Of a DNA stretch of 64,000 bases, positions 34,701 to 46,062 are shown in pieces (within the stretch, counting starts at the first letter, position 1; each line of letters opens with the position of its first letter). The stretch comes from Antilocapra americana. Its lineage: Eukaryota; Chordata; Mammalia; Artiodactyla; Antilocapridae. The translations under genes and the position numbers were made by a program. Under the pieces are notes generated by a model. It did no database searches and was not told the origin of the DNA. It saw only the letters and a list, made by a program, of their open reading frames with translations. The stretch is taken from assembly GCA_007570785.1 (NCBI GenBank), contig ML662442.1:29507264-29571263 (forward strand), read 5' to 3'.

Positions 34701-35354
34701 TTCATTATTTTAAAACCAAAGTTTTTTCCAAAAATATTTTTTTCTCCACAAAAATATTCCTTTAAAATTTTATTTTCAAAATGGAACATGATTATGTAGA
34801 GGAAGGATTTATAATCAAGTTGGCTAGAGTTTTATTCATTTGCATGATTTACTCAGAGTTGACTGTACATTACTAAATTGTTTTCCATCACATAACCTCC
34901 TCCTCCATCACGTAACTTCCCTTTATTTCTGTGTTGAAATACATCTATAACATAAAATACAATTCTGTTACACTTTATGACTGAGTAGATTCGGTTATAA
35001 CAGTATGAGGTCCCTCCTTACAGAGGAGAGAAACCTTTGAAGAAAAAATAATGAAGAACTCTTAAGATAGTGGCCAACCTGCCCAGGTTTCTCAGGTAGA
35101 AGCTCAAAAGGAAGAATTTTGTTTCCACACTTATCAGGGTCTGTTGGGCCAGTTGAGCCTTGCAACTTTTTCTTTTAAAATTACTGCTATAGTTAATCTT
35201 TGAGGAAAACTATTCCAAGTTTGGCTGTGCTCAGAATCTCTGTTTTTACACAGAGGCAAAAAGAGGTGTGCCCTTTTACCTCTTGGCATTGGAAAGACAT
35301 CATCATCAGGAAGATGCTTCTGACCCTGAGATTGTAGCAGACACCCAGTTAGCG
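34701..35354. other. AT-rich single-copy interval
   Basis: No repeat or coding signature seen. Confidence 0.5.
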
Positions 35355-35470
35355 GGATGACCTGGAGATCCAGTGGTTAAGACTTCCCTTCCACTGCAGG
35401 GGTGTGGATTCAATTCCTGGTTTGGGAACTAAGATCCCCCATGTCAGGTGGTGTGGCTAAATAAATAAGT
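35355..35470 (+). mobile_element. CHR-type SINE, short form
   Basis: 'gagatccagtggttaagact' (head), 'ggattcaattcctggtttgg' (B-box region) and 'ggtgtggctaaataaataag' (tail). Confidence 0.85.
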
Positions 35471-36717
35471 TGAGATAAGGAAAAAGAAAACCTAATTAGG
35501 CTGGACCTTGGTGGGGTTTACTCTGAGTTTTTATTTGATATTTAAGTTAGGTTTCAGATGCCAGTTATAAAGACCAATTCTTATCACAAGGATTCTGGCT
35601 ATCTGATGTTGAGTTAAACAAATCTGTAAACATCCACAGGGCCAGCAGTATCCAAAGGGGCTGGAGCGCTAATTTTTGTCATACTATTTGGGTTTTCTAA
35701 CACACTTTTGTGTAAATCAATCCAATTACTTTCATTTTATTTTAAATTTCTTTCTATAGGGACAGAATTTGTTAAATTCTCTCTGTCAGTCCACGTGCCC
35801 TCTTTTCTTTCTTTAATTTTTTAAGCTGCTTGTGTCTGGGCCAATGTGACAGATTGCACTGGACACTGTGGAGACATCTGGGTCTGGTAGCAATCGGATC
35901 TAGAGCATTTATTTCTATTCCCTGGGTAAGATCCACAGGAATTGGGCAGTCTTTCATGAAATACTTGTTTCTGAAACAATATACTCTTTACTGATTTGGA
36001 GGTTCCCTAAAAATCTTATCTTGGAGCTTGGAAACCTTATCCTAATGGTAGTTCTCAGATTTTCCTTAGACTCTATGTAAATCACATAGATTCTATTTAT
36101 TAATAACAGTTGAAATTAGAAAAATATATGACACATAGTTTAAATATTGACAGCCTATCAGTGTTTAATCTCTCTCTATTTTTTTTAATATTTAAATCTT
36201 TGTGAATCTTTGTTCCTATATCCTGCTGTGTATGCTACATAAAGTTCAGTGTGTTTCTGCCCCTGTTCTTGGTTTTAAGCTTGCATAAATACATTTTTTT
36301 TACAAGCCAGGCATTCTACCAACCCTTACAGTAGCGATTCCTCACCCCAAAGCTTCTGAAGCTACGGATCTCAGACAGGGTTTGGAAATCTACATATTTT
36401 TAAAACTCCCCTTCAGCTCAGCTTTGCTGTGAATCTAAAATTCTCTTAGTCTATTTTTTAACGCAAACAAGTTAAGAAGCAAAAACAAAAAGCACCTCCC
36501 AGTGATACTGACAGTAAGCCCACTTTGAGAAACCCTGGGTATTTCTCTAAATGTTTAAATCACGAATTTCCTTAGACATTAAGGACGTTGTCTCCTTTAT
36601 GCCATTGTCTAAATCCCTCTGGCTCCCTCTAGTGGATTAAAATAAAATGCACTTTCTACAATTCATCTAAACTATTAGATTAGAAGAGGTAAATTAGATT
36701 AAAATACAAATGGCATC
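35471..36717. other. AT-rich single-copy interval
   Basis: No named repeat. A minus-strand frame of 61 codons (35772-35957) shows no recognisable domain. Confidence 0.5.
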
Positions 36718-36972
36718 CGACTCCAGGAATCTTGCCTGGAAAATCCCATGGACGGAGGAGCCTGGTGGGCTGCAGTCCATGGGGTCGCTAAGAGTCAGAC
36801 ACAACTGAGCGACTTCACTTTCACTTTTCACTTTCATGCATTGGAGAAGGAAATGGCAACCCGCTCCAGTGTTCTTGCCTGGAGAATCCCAGGGACGGGG
36901 GAGCCTGGTGGGCTGCCGTCTATGGTGTCGCATAGAGTCCGACACGACTGAAGCGACTTAGCAGCAGCAGCA
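36718..36972 (+). mobile_element. Bov-A2 SINE (two Bov-A monomers)
   Basis: Two Bov-A bodies in tandem, each ending in 'gacacaactgagcgacttc' or 'gacacgactgaagcgactta', joined by a 'cactttcactttcatgca' linker. There is no tRNA-like head. It ends in a short (AGC)n run. Good conservation and CpG retention suggest a fairly recent insertion. Confidence 0.93.
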
Positions 36973-37954
36973 TCAAAGACAAATTATGAGATGCATCACA
37001 AAAAGGCAATATGCATCCAGTGAAATGAGTCTGTGTCTTAAGAGTGGAAAATCTCCATCATATCTGCTTCACGGCAGGTTTTGCTGGGGGAGCCCAGTTT
37101 GGCACTGGTAGGTTTAGCTGCAGACAGAATTTTCCATTGCCATCCTCAGCAGTGTGCATTCAGGCATTTCTGCCCAGGCACAGAACTCCACTGCTTATTG
37201 GAATCTCTGAGGACAGAGCAAAATGAAGTTTATAAATGCAGTACAGAATTCTGCATATATATATGAATAAAATATAAATTTTATGTGGAATTCATGTCAT
37301 TCACTGTACTCAATGCATCTTCTACTGAGAGATGAGAAATTAAAGGGAAATTGACAGTGGTTAAATACCCCCATGTGCTCAAATGGATGACCCTGCTGTG
37401 TGAAACACTGGGCCACTTTCAGAGGTATCAGGCTATGAAGCTGAATCTAAAGGCCTGTTTCTGGCTACCCCTTTATGTTACTCCTGGGACTGGAGGAGTG
37501 CAGAAGTTCAAAAGCAGCCCTTGATCCAAATGTGCACTGTACTCGAGGTGCTGCCAGTTCTGCTATTACTGCAGGCCAGAAACTCTGGCTAGCCTGGGGG
37601 GAAACAAGAGTAAGCCCAGTTCAGGAGTGTCAGTCCTGGAGTCAGCCTTTGAGGTTTACAATTCAGTCCTCTCATTGAGCAGACAAGGAAATAAAAGGCC
37701 CGGGAATCCAGATCTTCTCTATCCTGCTTAAAAATGTATTCCTGGTGAAATATTTCAAACCGGTGGAACAAGTATTCCAAATGTGGGTGGAAGACGTGCT
37801 GTCTCGTTGCAACCTAAAGATCCTGGGAACAGAAAAGGTTCATCTTGAGTAGTACAAAGGGGCAACTGTGAATTCAAGTACATGCAGTCACACTTAATCC
37901 TACAACTCCTATAATTGATAATATACAAATCGTCACACAAGTCCAACCAAGCAC
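36973..37954. other. Single-copy interval, nothing recognised
   Basis: No repeat or coding signature seen. Confidence 0.5.
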
Positions 37955-38268
37955 TATGCATCTCTTTTTTTTTAATTTATTATTTTTTTATTAGTTTTGC
38001 CAAACAATGACATGATATCACCATGGGTTTACATATGCTCCCCCTCCAGGACCCCCCTCCCTCCTCCCTCCCCCCAGGAAATCTCGTTGCACCAGCCCCG
38101 AGCATCAATCCTGGGCTGGCGATTGATTAGACATATGATAATTAACAGTTTCAATGCCATTCTCCCATATCATCCCACCCTTACCCTCATCCACAGAGGC
38201 CACGAGTCTATTCTATACATCTGCGTTCCTTTTGCTGTCTCACATGCTGGGTTCTCGTTACCGTCTTT

Positions 38269-38898
38269 CTAAATTCCATATATATGCGTTAATATACTGT
38301 ATTGTTGTTTTTGCTTCTGGCTTACTTCACTCTGGATAATGGGCTCCAGTTTCGTCCATCTGAGTAGAACTGATTCAAATGAATTTTTTCTTAATGCTGA
38401 GTAATATTCCATTGTGTATATGTACCACAGCTTCCTTATCCATTCGTCAGTTGATGGGCATCTAGGTTGCTTCCATGTCCTGGCTATTGTAAACAATGCA
38501 GCAATGAACATTGGGGTACACGTGGCTGTTTCATTTCTGGTTTCCTCGGTGTATATGCCCAGCAGTGGGATTGCTGGGTCATATGGCAGGACTATTTGCA
38601 GTTTTTTAAGGAACCTCCACACTGTTTTCCATAGTGGCTGTACTAGTTTGCAATCCCACCAACAGTGTAAGAGAGTTCCCTTTTCTCCACATCCTCTCCA
38701 GCATTTATTACTTGTAGATTTTTGGATTGCAGCCATTCTGAGTGGTGTAAAGTGATATCTCAATGTGGTTTTGATTTGCATTTCTCTGATAATGAGTGAT
38801 GTTGAGCATCTTTTCATGTGTTTGTTAGCCATTTTTATGTCTTCTTTGGAGAAATATAGATCAATGGAACAAAATAGAAAGCCCAGAGATAAATCCAC
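38269..38898 (-). pseudogene. L1 ORF2 C-terminal end running across the inversion joint
   Basis: A 209-codon minus-strand frame. From the [19 protein letters not shown] segment to the end it is genuine L1 ORF2 C-terminus. It includes a Cys-His cluster ([18 protein letters not shown]), conserved near the end of L1 ORF2p and implicated in RNA binding. The first 15 or so residues come from the inverted neighbour and are not L1 coding sequence. It is a by-product of the rearrangement, not a gene. Confidence 0.85.
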
Positions 38899-39008
38899 GC
38901 ATCTATGGACACCTTATCTTTGACAAAGGAGGCAAGAATATACAATGGAGAAAAGACAATCTTTTTAACAAGTGGTGCTGGGAAAACTGGATAGCCACTT
39001 GTAAAAGA

Positions 39009-39450
39009 ATGAAACTAGAACACTTTCTAACACCATACACAAAGATAAATTCAAAATGGATCAAAGATCTAAGCATAAGGCCAGAAACTATAAAACTCCT
39101 AGAGGATAACATTGGGAAAACACTCTCTGACATAAACCAAAGCAGGATCCTACATGACCCACCTCCCAGAATACTGGAAATAAAAGCACGAATAAACAAA
39201 TGGGACCTAATTAAAATTAAAAGCTTCTGCACAGCAAAGGAAACTATAAGCAAGGTGAAAAGACAGCCTTCAGAATGGGAGAAAATAATAGCCAATGAAG
39301 CAACGGACAAACAATTAATCTCAAAAATATACAAGCAACTCCTGCAGATCCATTCTAGGAAAATAAACAACCCAATCAAAAAGTGGGCCAAAGAACTTAA
39401 CAGACGTTTCTCCAAAGAAGACCTAAAAATGGCTAACAAACACATGAAAA
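39009..39450 (+). pseudogene. L1 ORF2 internal segment in inverted 5' half
   Basis: A plus-strand frame starting [17 protein letters not shown] and passing through [21 protein letters not shown] and [23 protein letters not shown]. It is the ORF2 part between reverse transcriptase and C-terminal Cys-His region. Beyond 39450 the frame runs into host DNA until a stop at 39716, so those last codons are fortuitous. Confidence 0.85.
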
Positions 39451-39464
39451 TATGCATCTCTTTT

Positions 39465-40484
39465 AAATTGGCCTTCTCTCCAGGCTCACAGACACCATCC
39501 TGGTCCCACCCCTCTGCAATCATTTCAATGACTCAGCTAAGGCCACCCTCTGCAATATATTTTTCAAACTACAGCCTGGGTGATATTAAGTGCCAAATCT
39601 TCAAGTTACTCCTGCTTAAGTCCTTTCAGTGTCTTCCCTTGTGCTTAGAAGAAAAATTCAAACTCATTAGCCTGATTTGTATGTCGGGCTGTGACACATA
39701 CCAATTCAGGTCATAGTGGGCTAATTATAGTTCCTTAATTGTGCCTTTAGTCATTAAAGCTTCCGCCCTTCATCAGTGCTTTTTTTCCTTTCCTGAAGGA
39801 AGGAAGGTCTCCACCTTTCCCACTCTATTGCTTTTCCACCCTCTTCCCTTAGCTAATACCTAATCCTTAAGCATTAGTTCCTAAAAATGGACCCCTGCTC
39901 TCCATCTCCTTGGCATCCTGTGGTCCCCTCTCAGTAACATGAACCATCTTGCATCCACTTGCCTCTGTCTCTCTGGCTGGACAGGAAGCAGAGAGGGTGT
40001 CCACTTGATTCTCTCTAGCTGCCCCTCTGTGTGTTTGGCAAAAAGTAGGTGGTCTTAAATGACTATTTGTGGAACGGATGGATGGATGAGTTAAGGAAAA
40101 ATTCCACACTGCATGCTCATCTCCTCTCCTTGTCAGCCTTTCCCTTCCACCCCTCAGAATTGTGACTACATCTGCCCACTGTTTCCTGCCACATACTCCT
40201 CCTATTGACACACTCAGCAGCAGAGACCCTCCCTTCCATCACATCTCCCTCATGCTTTGGATCTCTTTCCAGAAAAAGTCCAATACCTTTAGTAACGTAT
40301 CTGACTAGGTCAAGCTCACTAAGGATAATTTCCAAGGGTCCCAAATAAGTGACTTTCAAATAGGCAGTCCCTGGCAGCTGAGCAATGCCACCAGCAAAAG
40401 GTGGCAACCTCAGACAGACAACCACAAGCCACTGTATTCTGCCAATAACCTGAATAAGTTTGGAAGATGACTGTAAGCCTTAGA
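39465..40484. other. Single-copy interval, nothing recognised
   Basis: No repeat is clear. Overlapping minus-strand frames at 39867-40425 have no signature. Confidence 0.5.
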
Positions 40485-40655
40485 TGAGCATCACAGCCCT
40501 GGCCGATACCTTAATTTCAGTCTTAGAAGATGCTGAGCAGAGAACGTAACCATGGCATGCCAACTTCTAATCTGTAGAACTGTGAGCTAATCAGTGTTTT
40601 GTAAGCCTTTAAATTAACAGCAACTTGTTATGTGGTGACAGAAAACTAGTGTACT
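40485..40655 (+). mobile_element. MLT1-type LTR 3' end
   Basis: 'cacagccctggccgatacct', 'atttcagtcttagaagatgc', 'tagaactgtgagctaatcag' and 'ggtgacagaaaactagtg' are ordered sense blocks of an MLT1 LTR end. Confidence 0.75.
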
Positions 40656-41108
40656 CTCTACACTGAAATGGTAACAGATCACACAGATTACATTATCTAA
40701 ATCTGCTTTCAAAGTGAGAATTAAGAACAGCCTTTGATAAAACTCTGGGGTATCACTTCCAGGTTCCTTGGTTCCCAAATAAAGGCAAGGAGATACTGAC
40801 TAGCTTTATACACAGGGATACTAAAGAAGGGGCTACATAAATCATAGTGAACCAGTTGCTTTCAGCGTGATAAAGGCTAATAAAGTGAGATTGAGAACAA
40901 AAGGTTGATGAGGGACAGCAATATTGTTTATGGTTAAGAGGTCTTGGACAAATCTCCATCCTTAGACTTTAGGTTTCTTTACTGGTAAACAGGGTTATGG
41001 GAGGGACTAGTGAAGAGGATAAGGAAGTCCTGGGTCTTACAGTCTTTCACTATCCTGTAATGCCTTGCAAGACCTATTGATTAATTCTGGGGAGAGGCTT
41101 TGAGGGAT

Positions 41109-41516
41109 CTATTTACACATCAGAAGAAGGTGCACTCTACCAATATCAGTTAAGGATTTTGTTGATAAGGAACGTGGTAGCTGAACCAATGGGGACAAAT
41201 GATTAGTGCCCCTAAAATTAGCTCTAGTACGTTCAGAGGCAGACGAAATAGGGGATGCTGAAGGGTCATTTGCTTTGCCTGTTTGGCTATTTTGGTTGCT
41301 ACTATCAAATTCTAGAATTATTTCCCCATTTTGAGAGAAAGATATTCCAGCATGACATTTTTCTAAAAAATTTCTCCCCGATATATAAATAGAGGTGGAG
41401 GAACTAAGAAAAAAGGCTAAGTATGTCTTAGAGGGCCTAAACCAAAGGGGACGGGTATAGAAACAGTAATTTGTCCAAGTTTGAGCCCCTACTATTTGAA
41501 CCATTTTATTTAGCAC
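41109..41516 (-). pseudogene. ERV protease-to-polymerase junction remnant
   Basis: A 135-codon frame directly after the nucleocapsid/protease piece. The segment near its C-terminus (TKSLTDIGRVHLL) looks like the junction leading into retroviral reverse transcriptase. The frame then stops, and further polymerase-like sequence to about 40700 is scattered over frames with stops. No catalytic motif is intact. Confidence 0.6.
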
Positions 41517-41532
41517 TCTGAGGCAGAGACTT

Positions 41533-41877
41533 TCATAACAGTGGGGTTGAGCACCAAAGGGATAGCTCCAGTGCCAATAAAGGCAGAGAAAGAGCCACTC
41601 CCAATCTGGAGAGTGGTTTCTCCAAGTTGATTAAGGGGAAGGATTGGGGAAAACCCCTATAGTCCTCCAGAGTCCCATCGTTGAGGGGGTCAGGAGGACA
41701 CTGAAAAGTCTGAAGGTGCCTGGAGCGCTTAAGCTTGTAACCATCTTTCCTCCAGTGCCCTGGATTTTTGCAATAATGGCAGAGACTAAGAGGGTTTTGG
41801 TTTGGTTTAGGGGTCTCCATTTTTTGCAGTTGAAAATTAAAGACTTTAGCAAAAGACTTTCCTTTTGGTCTAATCAT
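41533..41877 (-). pseudogene. ERV nucleocapsid and protease remnant, inactivated
   Basis: A 114-codon minus-strand frame. Residues 33-46 hold a retroviral-type zinc knuckle of the C-x2-C-x4-H-x4-C spacing, with C33, C36 and H41 present but glycine at 46 where the last cysteine belongs (GGT), so zinc binding would be impaired. Downstream sequence looks like the start of a retroviral aspartic protease, but a frame shift separates it from this reading. In the neighbouring frame the active-site region (41564-41575) keeps Thr-Gly-Ala after a glycine in place of the catalytic aspartate. It is a relic on all counts. Confidence 0.7.
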
Positions 41878-42523
41878 CTAGGGTGCAGGTGAGCTGGTCT
41901 GTTAAATTAATTAAATCTGGACTGGACATAGCTTCCCATTCCATCCTGGCCTTTTTAACTAGAAGAAAAACATCTTGGTTCAGCCTGTCAATGAACATAG
42001 ACTTAAGGTCTTCCCGACTAGATTCAATATACAAAAAAGAGTTTTCTTTAAAGACAATTTGGAGCTGGCTTTAATCATCATGCATAAGCTCATTGACTGG
42101 GGTTTTCAATAAAAGCCTGAATGTTATTCCAATCAGCTGGCTTTGGGAAAGCCCCAGGAACTGTCAGATGCAGTCACCTAGCAACTCTCCATACCTGATC
42201 ATATACAATATGACTTCATCAAACAATCAACAGCAGGGATTGCTTTGTCTCCCAGGTGTAATTCTAAAGACTTCTCAAGATCATCTCAGCAGCTTTCATC
42301 CACCATCGGGCCTAGTCTTCACAGAGAAGCACGTCAACTAGTTGATAAAAGTCAGAGAAACCAGGTTGATAAGTTTAAATGACTACATTACATTCCTCAG
42401 CAAATCCGTGGGGATCCTCAGTGGCTTTGGGAAAATGTTTGAGTATGGCTAATAGTTCAGGTTCAGTCTGGAAACATAGAAAATGAGGGGTTTGGGCTTT
42501 GTATCATCAGAGGGTCTGATTTT

Positions 42524-43790
42524 TTTATTAATTAATTAATTTATTCTTTACATTATCATGTTGGTTTGCCACACATTGACATGAATCTGCCATGGGTATA
42601 CATGTGTTCCCCTTCCAGAATCCCCCTCCCACCTCCCTCCCAATTCCATCCCTCTGGGTCATCCCAGTGCACCAGCCCCGAGCACTCTGTATCAAGCATC
42701 AAACCTGGGCTGGTGATTGATTTCACATATGATAATTTACATGTTTCAATGCTGTTCTCTCATATCATCCCACCCTTGCCCTCTCCCACAGAATCCAAAA
42801 GACTGTTCTATACATCTGTGTCTTTGACGAAGGAGGCAAGAATATACAATGGAGAAAAGACAATCTTTTTAATAAGTGGTACTGGGAAAACTGGACAGCT
42901 ACTTGTAAAAGAATGAAACTAGAACACTTTCTAACCCCATACACAAAGATAAACTCAAAATGGATCAAAGATCTAAACATAAGACCAGAAACTATAAAAC
43001 TCCTAGAGGAAAACATAGCCAAAACACTCTCCGACATAAACCAAAGCAGAATCCTCTATGACCCACCTCCCAAAATATTGGAAATAAAAGCAAAAATAAA
43101 CAAATGGGACCTAATTAAAATTAAAAGCTTCTGCACAACAAAGGAAACTAAAAGCAAGGTGAAAAGGCAACCTTCAGAATGGGAGAAAATAATAGCAAAT
43201 GAAGCAACAGACAAACAATTAATCTCAAAAATATACAAGAAACTCCTGCAGCTCAATTCCAGAAAAATAAACGACCCAATCAAAAAGTGGGCCAAAGAAC
43301 TAAACAGACATTTCTCCAAAGAAGACATAAAAATGGCTAACAAACACATGAAAAGATGCTCAACATCACTCATTATCAGAGAAATGCAAATCAAAACCAC
43401 AATGAGGTACCACTTTACACCAGTCAGAATGGCTGCCATCCAAAAGTCTACAAGCAATAAATGCTGGAGAGGATGTGGAGAAAAGGGAACCCTCTTACAC
43501 TGTTGGTGGGAATGCAAACTAGTACAGCCACTATGGAGAACCGTGTGGAGATTCCTTTAAAAACTGGAAATAGACCTGCCATATGACCCAGCAATCCCAC
43601 TGCTGGGCATACACATCAAGGAAACCAGAAGTGAAAGAGCCATGTGTACCCCAATGTTCATCGCCGCATTGTTTACAATAGCCAGGACATGGAAGCAACC
43701 TAGATGCCCATCAACTGACGAATGGATAAGGAAGCTGTGGTACATATACACAATGGAATATTACTCAGCCATTAAAAAGAATACATTTGA
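42524..43790 (-). mobile_element. Young L1 insertion with 5' inversion (twin priming), copy 2
   Basis: The 18-base repeat atcagagggtctgatttt (42506-42523 and 43791-43808, exact) brackets 1267 bp. 42524-42821 is the L1 3' UTR in antisense with its tail seen as T- and ATTAA-rich sequence at the left. From about 42822 to 43790 L1 ORF2 runs in sense to 'agaatacatttga'. Relative to a full L1, sequence between the two halves is missing at the joint. The element sits in ERV gag. Confidence 0.95.
42913..43560 (+). pseudogene. L1 ORF2 C-terminal half in inverted 5' segment
   Basis: A 215-codon plus-strand frame colinear with L1 ORF2p from [17 protein letters not shown] through [19 protein letters not shown] to the Cys-His cluster [18 protein letters not shown]. 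It stops at a TAA at 43558; the coding similarity continues in another frame to 43790 ([25 protein letters not shown]). It is truncated at both ends and is not functional. Confidence 0.9.
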
Positions 43791-43808
43791 ATCAGAGGGT
43801 CTGATTTT

Positions 43809-44061
43809 AAAGGGACTTGTTTTACTCAGTTCAGGAGAGGAATAAGCAGGATGAGGTTCAGAGAAAAAAGGTCAGAACAGAAAATTTTTCTACCCCTATG
43901 GTATTTTCATAACTTTTTAAATACCATCCATGATTGAAAAAGGAGGGATTTCAGATATCTTGCTTCTGAGAGGAAGAACATTCCCTTTGCCCAAAGAGTC
44001 ACTCTCCACCTGTTATCTGTTATCACTCTCTGCCCCAGGAAGTTGACCAATAGGGATTTTT
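43809..44061 (-). mobile_element. ERV gag remnant, part right of the L1
   Basis: Since the L1 target-site repeat lies in gag sequence on the left side, the DNA right of 43808 should be the upstream continuation of the same ERV. The short stretch to the next SINE has no clear motif, so this assignment is by position. Confidence 0.45.
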
Positions 44062-44277
44062 ATTGTTTTTATCATTTAGTCACTAATTCTTGTCTGACTC
44101 TTTGATGACCCCATGGACCATAGTCCCCTAGGATGCTCTGTCCATGGGATTTCCCAGGCAAGAATACTTGTGTGGGTTGCCATTTCCTTCTCCAAGCAAT
44201 CTTCCCAACCCAGGGATTGAACCAGTGTCTCCTGCTTAGCAGGTGGGTTCTTTACTACTGAGCCACCTGAGAAACCC
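44062..44277 (-). mobile_element. Bov-tA SINE
   Basis: Antisense Bov-tA: 'accccatggaccatagtccc', 'gggattgaaccagtgtctcc' and terminal 'actgagccacctgagaaacc'. Confidence 0.92.
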
Positions 44278-46062
44278 AGGGGGTTTTACTGGTTCTTGCT
44301 ACAAGAGAGCCCAACAAGAGGTCAGAGGTGGAAGGAGAGTGACACAGAGATAGTTACTTCCCTGTATCCATCCCAGGAGGCCCTTCTGGGCTGATGTGTC
44401 CCTAGATAGAGGTGACCTGAACTCCATCACGCTTTCTCTTCTAGCCCCTAGTAACTTCTTCCTCGTCATGGACCCTCAGACCTAGGGGTGGTGACAGTAC
44501 CAGTTAGTGGTCCCAGGTTCCTGCACTCTTGTAATAATCTCCCTACTCCACCTCTATTTTGTAATCCTCTCTTTATAAATGGACCCCTCTCAAATTACCC
44601 TAATTTGAGTGTGCCATCCATTTCTTGTTGGGACCCTGAATGGTACTCTCACCACTCAGAAACTCTTCAAGATAGCATCCTGACTTCCACTGCCAAACTT
44701 CCCCCGGCTACATGCTCCTGGGAAAAATCTCCCACTTGTTGGTTTGCTGTTGGCTTTTTCCCTGTGGCGCATGCTATTAATGAGACTCTAAAAATTCTTC
44801 ATCACAGAATATTGACTTATGGACACCCTGTAGAATTAGACCCAACTCTGAGAATTCAAAAGTAGCTTGCCAATTGTTGGTGCAAAGTTGTAGACATGTA
44901 ATTTTTACGCCGGAAAATGCAAAAATCCCCAACACTGATGAGCAAATTGGTGTGTCCATCTAGGTTTATAACTAGCTCTGCAATGAATGTAAGAGAATAA
45001 ACCTGAAGGAAATATTTCATGTATTGTGACTTCCTTAAAGATGGCCACAACAGTAATTGTTAACCATACGGTTTCTGACTGACTGAATGATACAATAAAG
45101 CTGGCTCAAGTCTTAGACCAGATGTGTATGCAAATTTTCTGAAGGTTTATCCTAAGAAAATATTAATAAGTGTTTTGACCTGGGTATGAATTAAAATTTC
45201 TGAATATCAAGTCACAGCAATGTTTATAAAGAATCATTTATAAATCATACCTTTCAAAGCAATAGTAAAATTAACTCTATTTCATTTAATATTCTTTTCT
45301 ATGCCTAACAGAACAGGATTTCTAGAGAGCTATGAATCCCAGGAATTTTTATACAAAATTAGGCATGAATATTCCTCAGATACATAATTCCAAGAGAACT
45401 AAAAACAACTTCAGTACTAAAGAGGTTCTGAGGTTATATCTTTTTGGAATATAGAGATTTGTAATTGTTACCAAAAGTACTTGAAAGGTGTAAGATAAAA
45501 TAAACCATTAGGGTCATGGATTATTTGATGTTCTAATTAGGCTATTAGTTTGTTCGTGACTTAACATCTTTCAAGTATCATTAGATTTGCCAGATGGAAA
45601 TAAGACCTCTACTGTCAGAGCATAACCTACATTTTGTACCCATTATCATTTAGATGGACCCCTTGTAAGCAATCATTTCAGCATGACTCATTTTAATAGC
45701 ATATAAAACTATCATCTTTCTAATAGACTATGAGGCTTTTTTCTACACCCCCAGGTAAAATTCCATAAGTAAATGTAGATTTTTTATTATAATTACAATC
45801 CTAGCACAAAGTTGAGCCAATTGACTAGTCATAATCATTTTTGCCTTGCTTTAAAAAGTCAAGAGATGCTGTCGTAAGTTCCAATAGAGCCTAACCCAAA
45901 AATTTCATAAAATGTTGCCAGTCAATAAAAGTTGTTGAACTTATAAGATGAATTTTGATACTGTAAAGTTCTTTGCATCATTAATACACATATATAAAAA
46001 GTCTTCAAGGCAGTGGCTAAGAACTGGAGTAATAGAAACTTGGCCAGAATTTAACTCGTCCA
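44278..46062. other. Unclassified interval
   Basis: 44280-44880 has balanced composition. It contains a block ('ctaatttgagtgtgccatcc', 'ttgttgggaccctgaat') that resembles the end of an old transposable element, but I cannot name it. An unsupported plus-strand frame of 125 codons covers 44488-44865. 44900-46060 is AT-rich with nothing recognised. Confidence 0.4.

Larger units (their letters stand above)
37969..39450 (-). mobile_element. Young L1 insertion with 5' inversion (twin priming), copy 1
   Basis: The exact 14-base repeat tatgcatctctttt lies at 37955-37968 and 39451-39464, so the whole 1482-bp block is one insertion. Its left part (37969-38854) is the L1 3' end in antisense, with the poly-A tail seen as a T-run at 37965-37973. 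At 38854/38855 the strand flips: 38855-39450 is L1 ORF2 in sense. This is the standard outcome of twin priming during L1 integration. The element's own orientation is minus. Open frames occur on both strands because both halves are little decayed. Confidence 0.95.
40700..42505 (-). mobile_element. Endogenous retrovirus, gammaretrovirus-like, gag-pro-pol remnant
   Basis: Read on the minus strand (right to left), the order is capsid-like gag (about 42505-41900), nucleocapsid with one zinc knuckle (41740-41781), protease region (about 41530-41640) and start of reverse transcriptase (about 41180 down to 40700). One knuckle and this order suit class I (gamma-like) elements. Frames are broken many times. 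The left end abuts an MLT1 LTR and no own LTR could be delimited. The right side is split by the L1 at 42524-43790. Confidence 0.75.

Noticed and set aside
38269..39716. Long frames on both strands around 38269-38898, 38903-39523 and 39009-39716 as overlapping genes
   Set aside because: They are L1 ORF2 segments and their antisense shadows created by the 5' inversion.
44488..44865. 125-codon plus-strand frame next to the ERV
   Set aside because: It lies opposite to the ERV coding strand and shows no retroviral or host domain.
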